From the NCBI GenBank assembly GCA_030374735.1, contig JASCIV010000510.1, forward strand, positions 1-17,803: 17,803 bases of DNA. Direction: 5' to 3'. Made by a program: the position numbers and the translations under genes. The DNA comes from Gracilaria caudata. Its lineage: Eukaryota; Rhodophyta; Florideophyceae; Gracilariales; Gracilariaceae. Below are positions 16,931 through 17,803 of this stretch, in pieces; position 1 is the stretch's first letter, and each line of letters opens with the position of its first letter. The notes beneath the pieces were generated by a model. The model did no database searches, was not told the DNA's origin, and saw only the letters and a list, made by a program, of their open reading frames with translations.

Positions 16931-17803
16931 GGCGAAGGACGTAAAGAGTTGGATGCAGACTGTGAGGAGAACGGGGGTTGGGAGAGAGGACGGGGGCGAC
17001 GGGAGCGGAGGGCAGAGCGGTGGCTTTTACAGGGGCGAGGCATGTGTGGAAATGAGAATGGATATGAAAGACTCAGCAAAAAAGGGGGCTTAGAGCTGGT
17101 TGAGAGTTCGATTGCGTCACGAATTGAGCTGGACAGCGCAGATAGAACGGCGAGCAGGAGGAACTGGGGTATTGTAAAGCAAGTACAACCAATACGAGGG
17201 AGCGAAAGCGAGGGCACAGGTCCTGTAACAGGTTGAGGTGGCAGCAGGTTCATGACGTATCAGGTAAAAGCAGCAAGCCAGTTGAAACAAGTGCGGGCGC
17301 GTTGAGGACGATAATGGCGCAACTTGTGCAAGAGCGCAACGACGAATGTGAATGCAACGTGGTGGCTGGTTGTACAACAACACAGCGCCGCACTGACGAG
17401 CAGAGCGGGCGAGCTGGCGCCCTGAGCGAAACGCGCTCAACACGCTGCCAGACGGCGCGGTGCGCACTGCTGACGCAGCATTCGCCGCAGGGGAGCGGAG
17501 GGGGCCCAACGCGGTTGGGCCCGCAGTCGCCGCGCGCACCACGGCCGCGTGCACTATGGCCCCGTCGTGCGCGTGCGCGCAAAATCGCCCACGCAGTCGC
17601 AAACTCTGGGCGCGCGGCACGCGCGTTGGCAGCGCGAACAAGCCGCGCGCGACATGGCGGCTGTTGCTGTGGCACGCCGACGCGACGCGCTGCGCCTCGC
17701 ACGCGCGATGTTGTTTTGCGGCGCGTTTTACGTGTGTAGAGCGCGATGGCGGAGCATGCGAAACAGCGACGACTGCAGTCAAAGCGCGGGGTGGGGGGTG
17801 GTG
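16931..17803. other. Upstream region of the pseudokinase gene, CpG-rich distal part
   Basis: 16931-17110 is purine-rich on the plus strand (C/T-rich on the coding strand), as a 5' UTR might be; it contains an acceptor-like CTCACAG about 35 nt before the ATG. A minus-strand ATG frame (17253-16918, 111 codons) overlaps the CDS start. From about 17385 to 17760 the sequence becomes very GC- and CpG-rich, and three overlapping Ala/Arg-rich frames there look like composition artefacts. No gene is recognised. Confidence 0.5.
17502..17522. repeat. Perfect 8-bp GC-rich hairpin
   Basis: Arms GGGCCCAA (17502-17509) and TTGGGCCC (17515-17522) enclose the loop CGCGG. It sits inside the CpG-rich segment upstream of the pseudokinase gene. 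Confidence 0.75.

Noticed and set aside
17117..17782. Overlapping long frames on both strands (221, 168 and 150 codons)
   Set aside because: They are Ala/Arg/Ser-rich, overlap each other on both strands, and are expected from CpG-rich DNA with few stops. The longest starts with TTG, not ATG.

Overview
The window is nuclear DNA from an intron-poor eukaryote. It holds five complete protein-coding genes on both strands, each with its own start and stop and none in an operon. Four belong to core eukaryotic machinery: an anaphase-promoting complex subunit, a TFIIB-family transcription factor, a NatC subunit and a polyadenylation factor. The standard genetic code fits every frame. Only one gene needs introns (two, of 103 and 68 nt, both GT-AG). 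A compact genome with few, short introns and a TFIIB-related factor would suit a red alga, but the sequence does not prove this, and I hold the placement at low to moderate confidence.

Layout. 1-395: non-coding upstream DNA. 396-5768 (+): APC1, one uninterrupted exon of 1790 codons. 5769-6308: convergent spacer with a TA tract and a possible 3'-UTR stem-loop. 6309-9011 (-): a TFIIB-related protein in three exons (843 aa when spliced); its zinc ribbon is split by intron 1, its first cyclin fold carries a long insertion, and it has a long Pro/Met/Gln-rich tail. 9012-9862: divergent intergenic region. 9863-12142 (+): NAA35/MAK10. 12143-12231: 89-nt convergent gap. 12232-13563 (-): Pfs2/WDR33/FY homologue. 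13564-14551: spacer rich in hairpins. 14552-16930 (-): a 792-aa protein with an MLKL/HeLo-like helical N-terminus, a degenerate kinase domain and Sel1 repeats. 16931-17803: its upstream region, turning strongly CpG-rich towards the window end.

The genes do not form one pathway. They cover cell-cycle ubiquitination (APC1), transcription initiation (TFIIB-like), co-translational N-terminal acetylation (NAA35) and mRNA 3'-end formation (Pfs2). The most interesting locus is the last one: the order helical bundle, pseudokinase, Sel1 repeats resembles necroptosis-type executioner proteins (animal MLKL, plant and fungal relatives) and could be a cell-death or immune-signalling protein in an alga-like organism. 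That role is inferred from architecture only.
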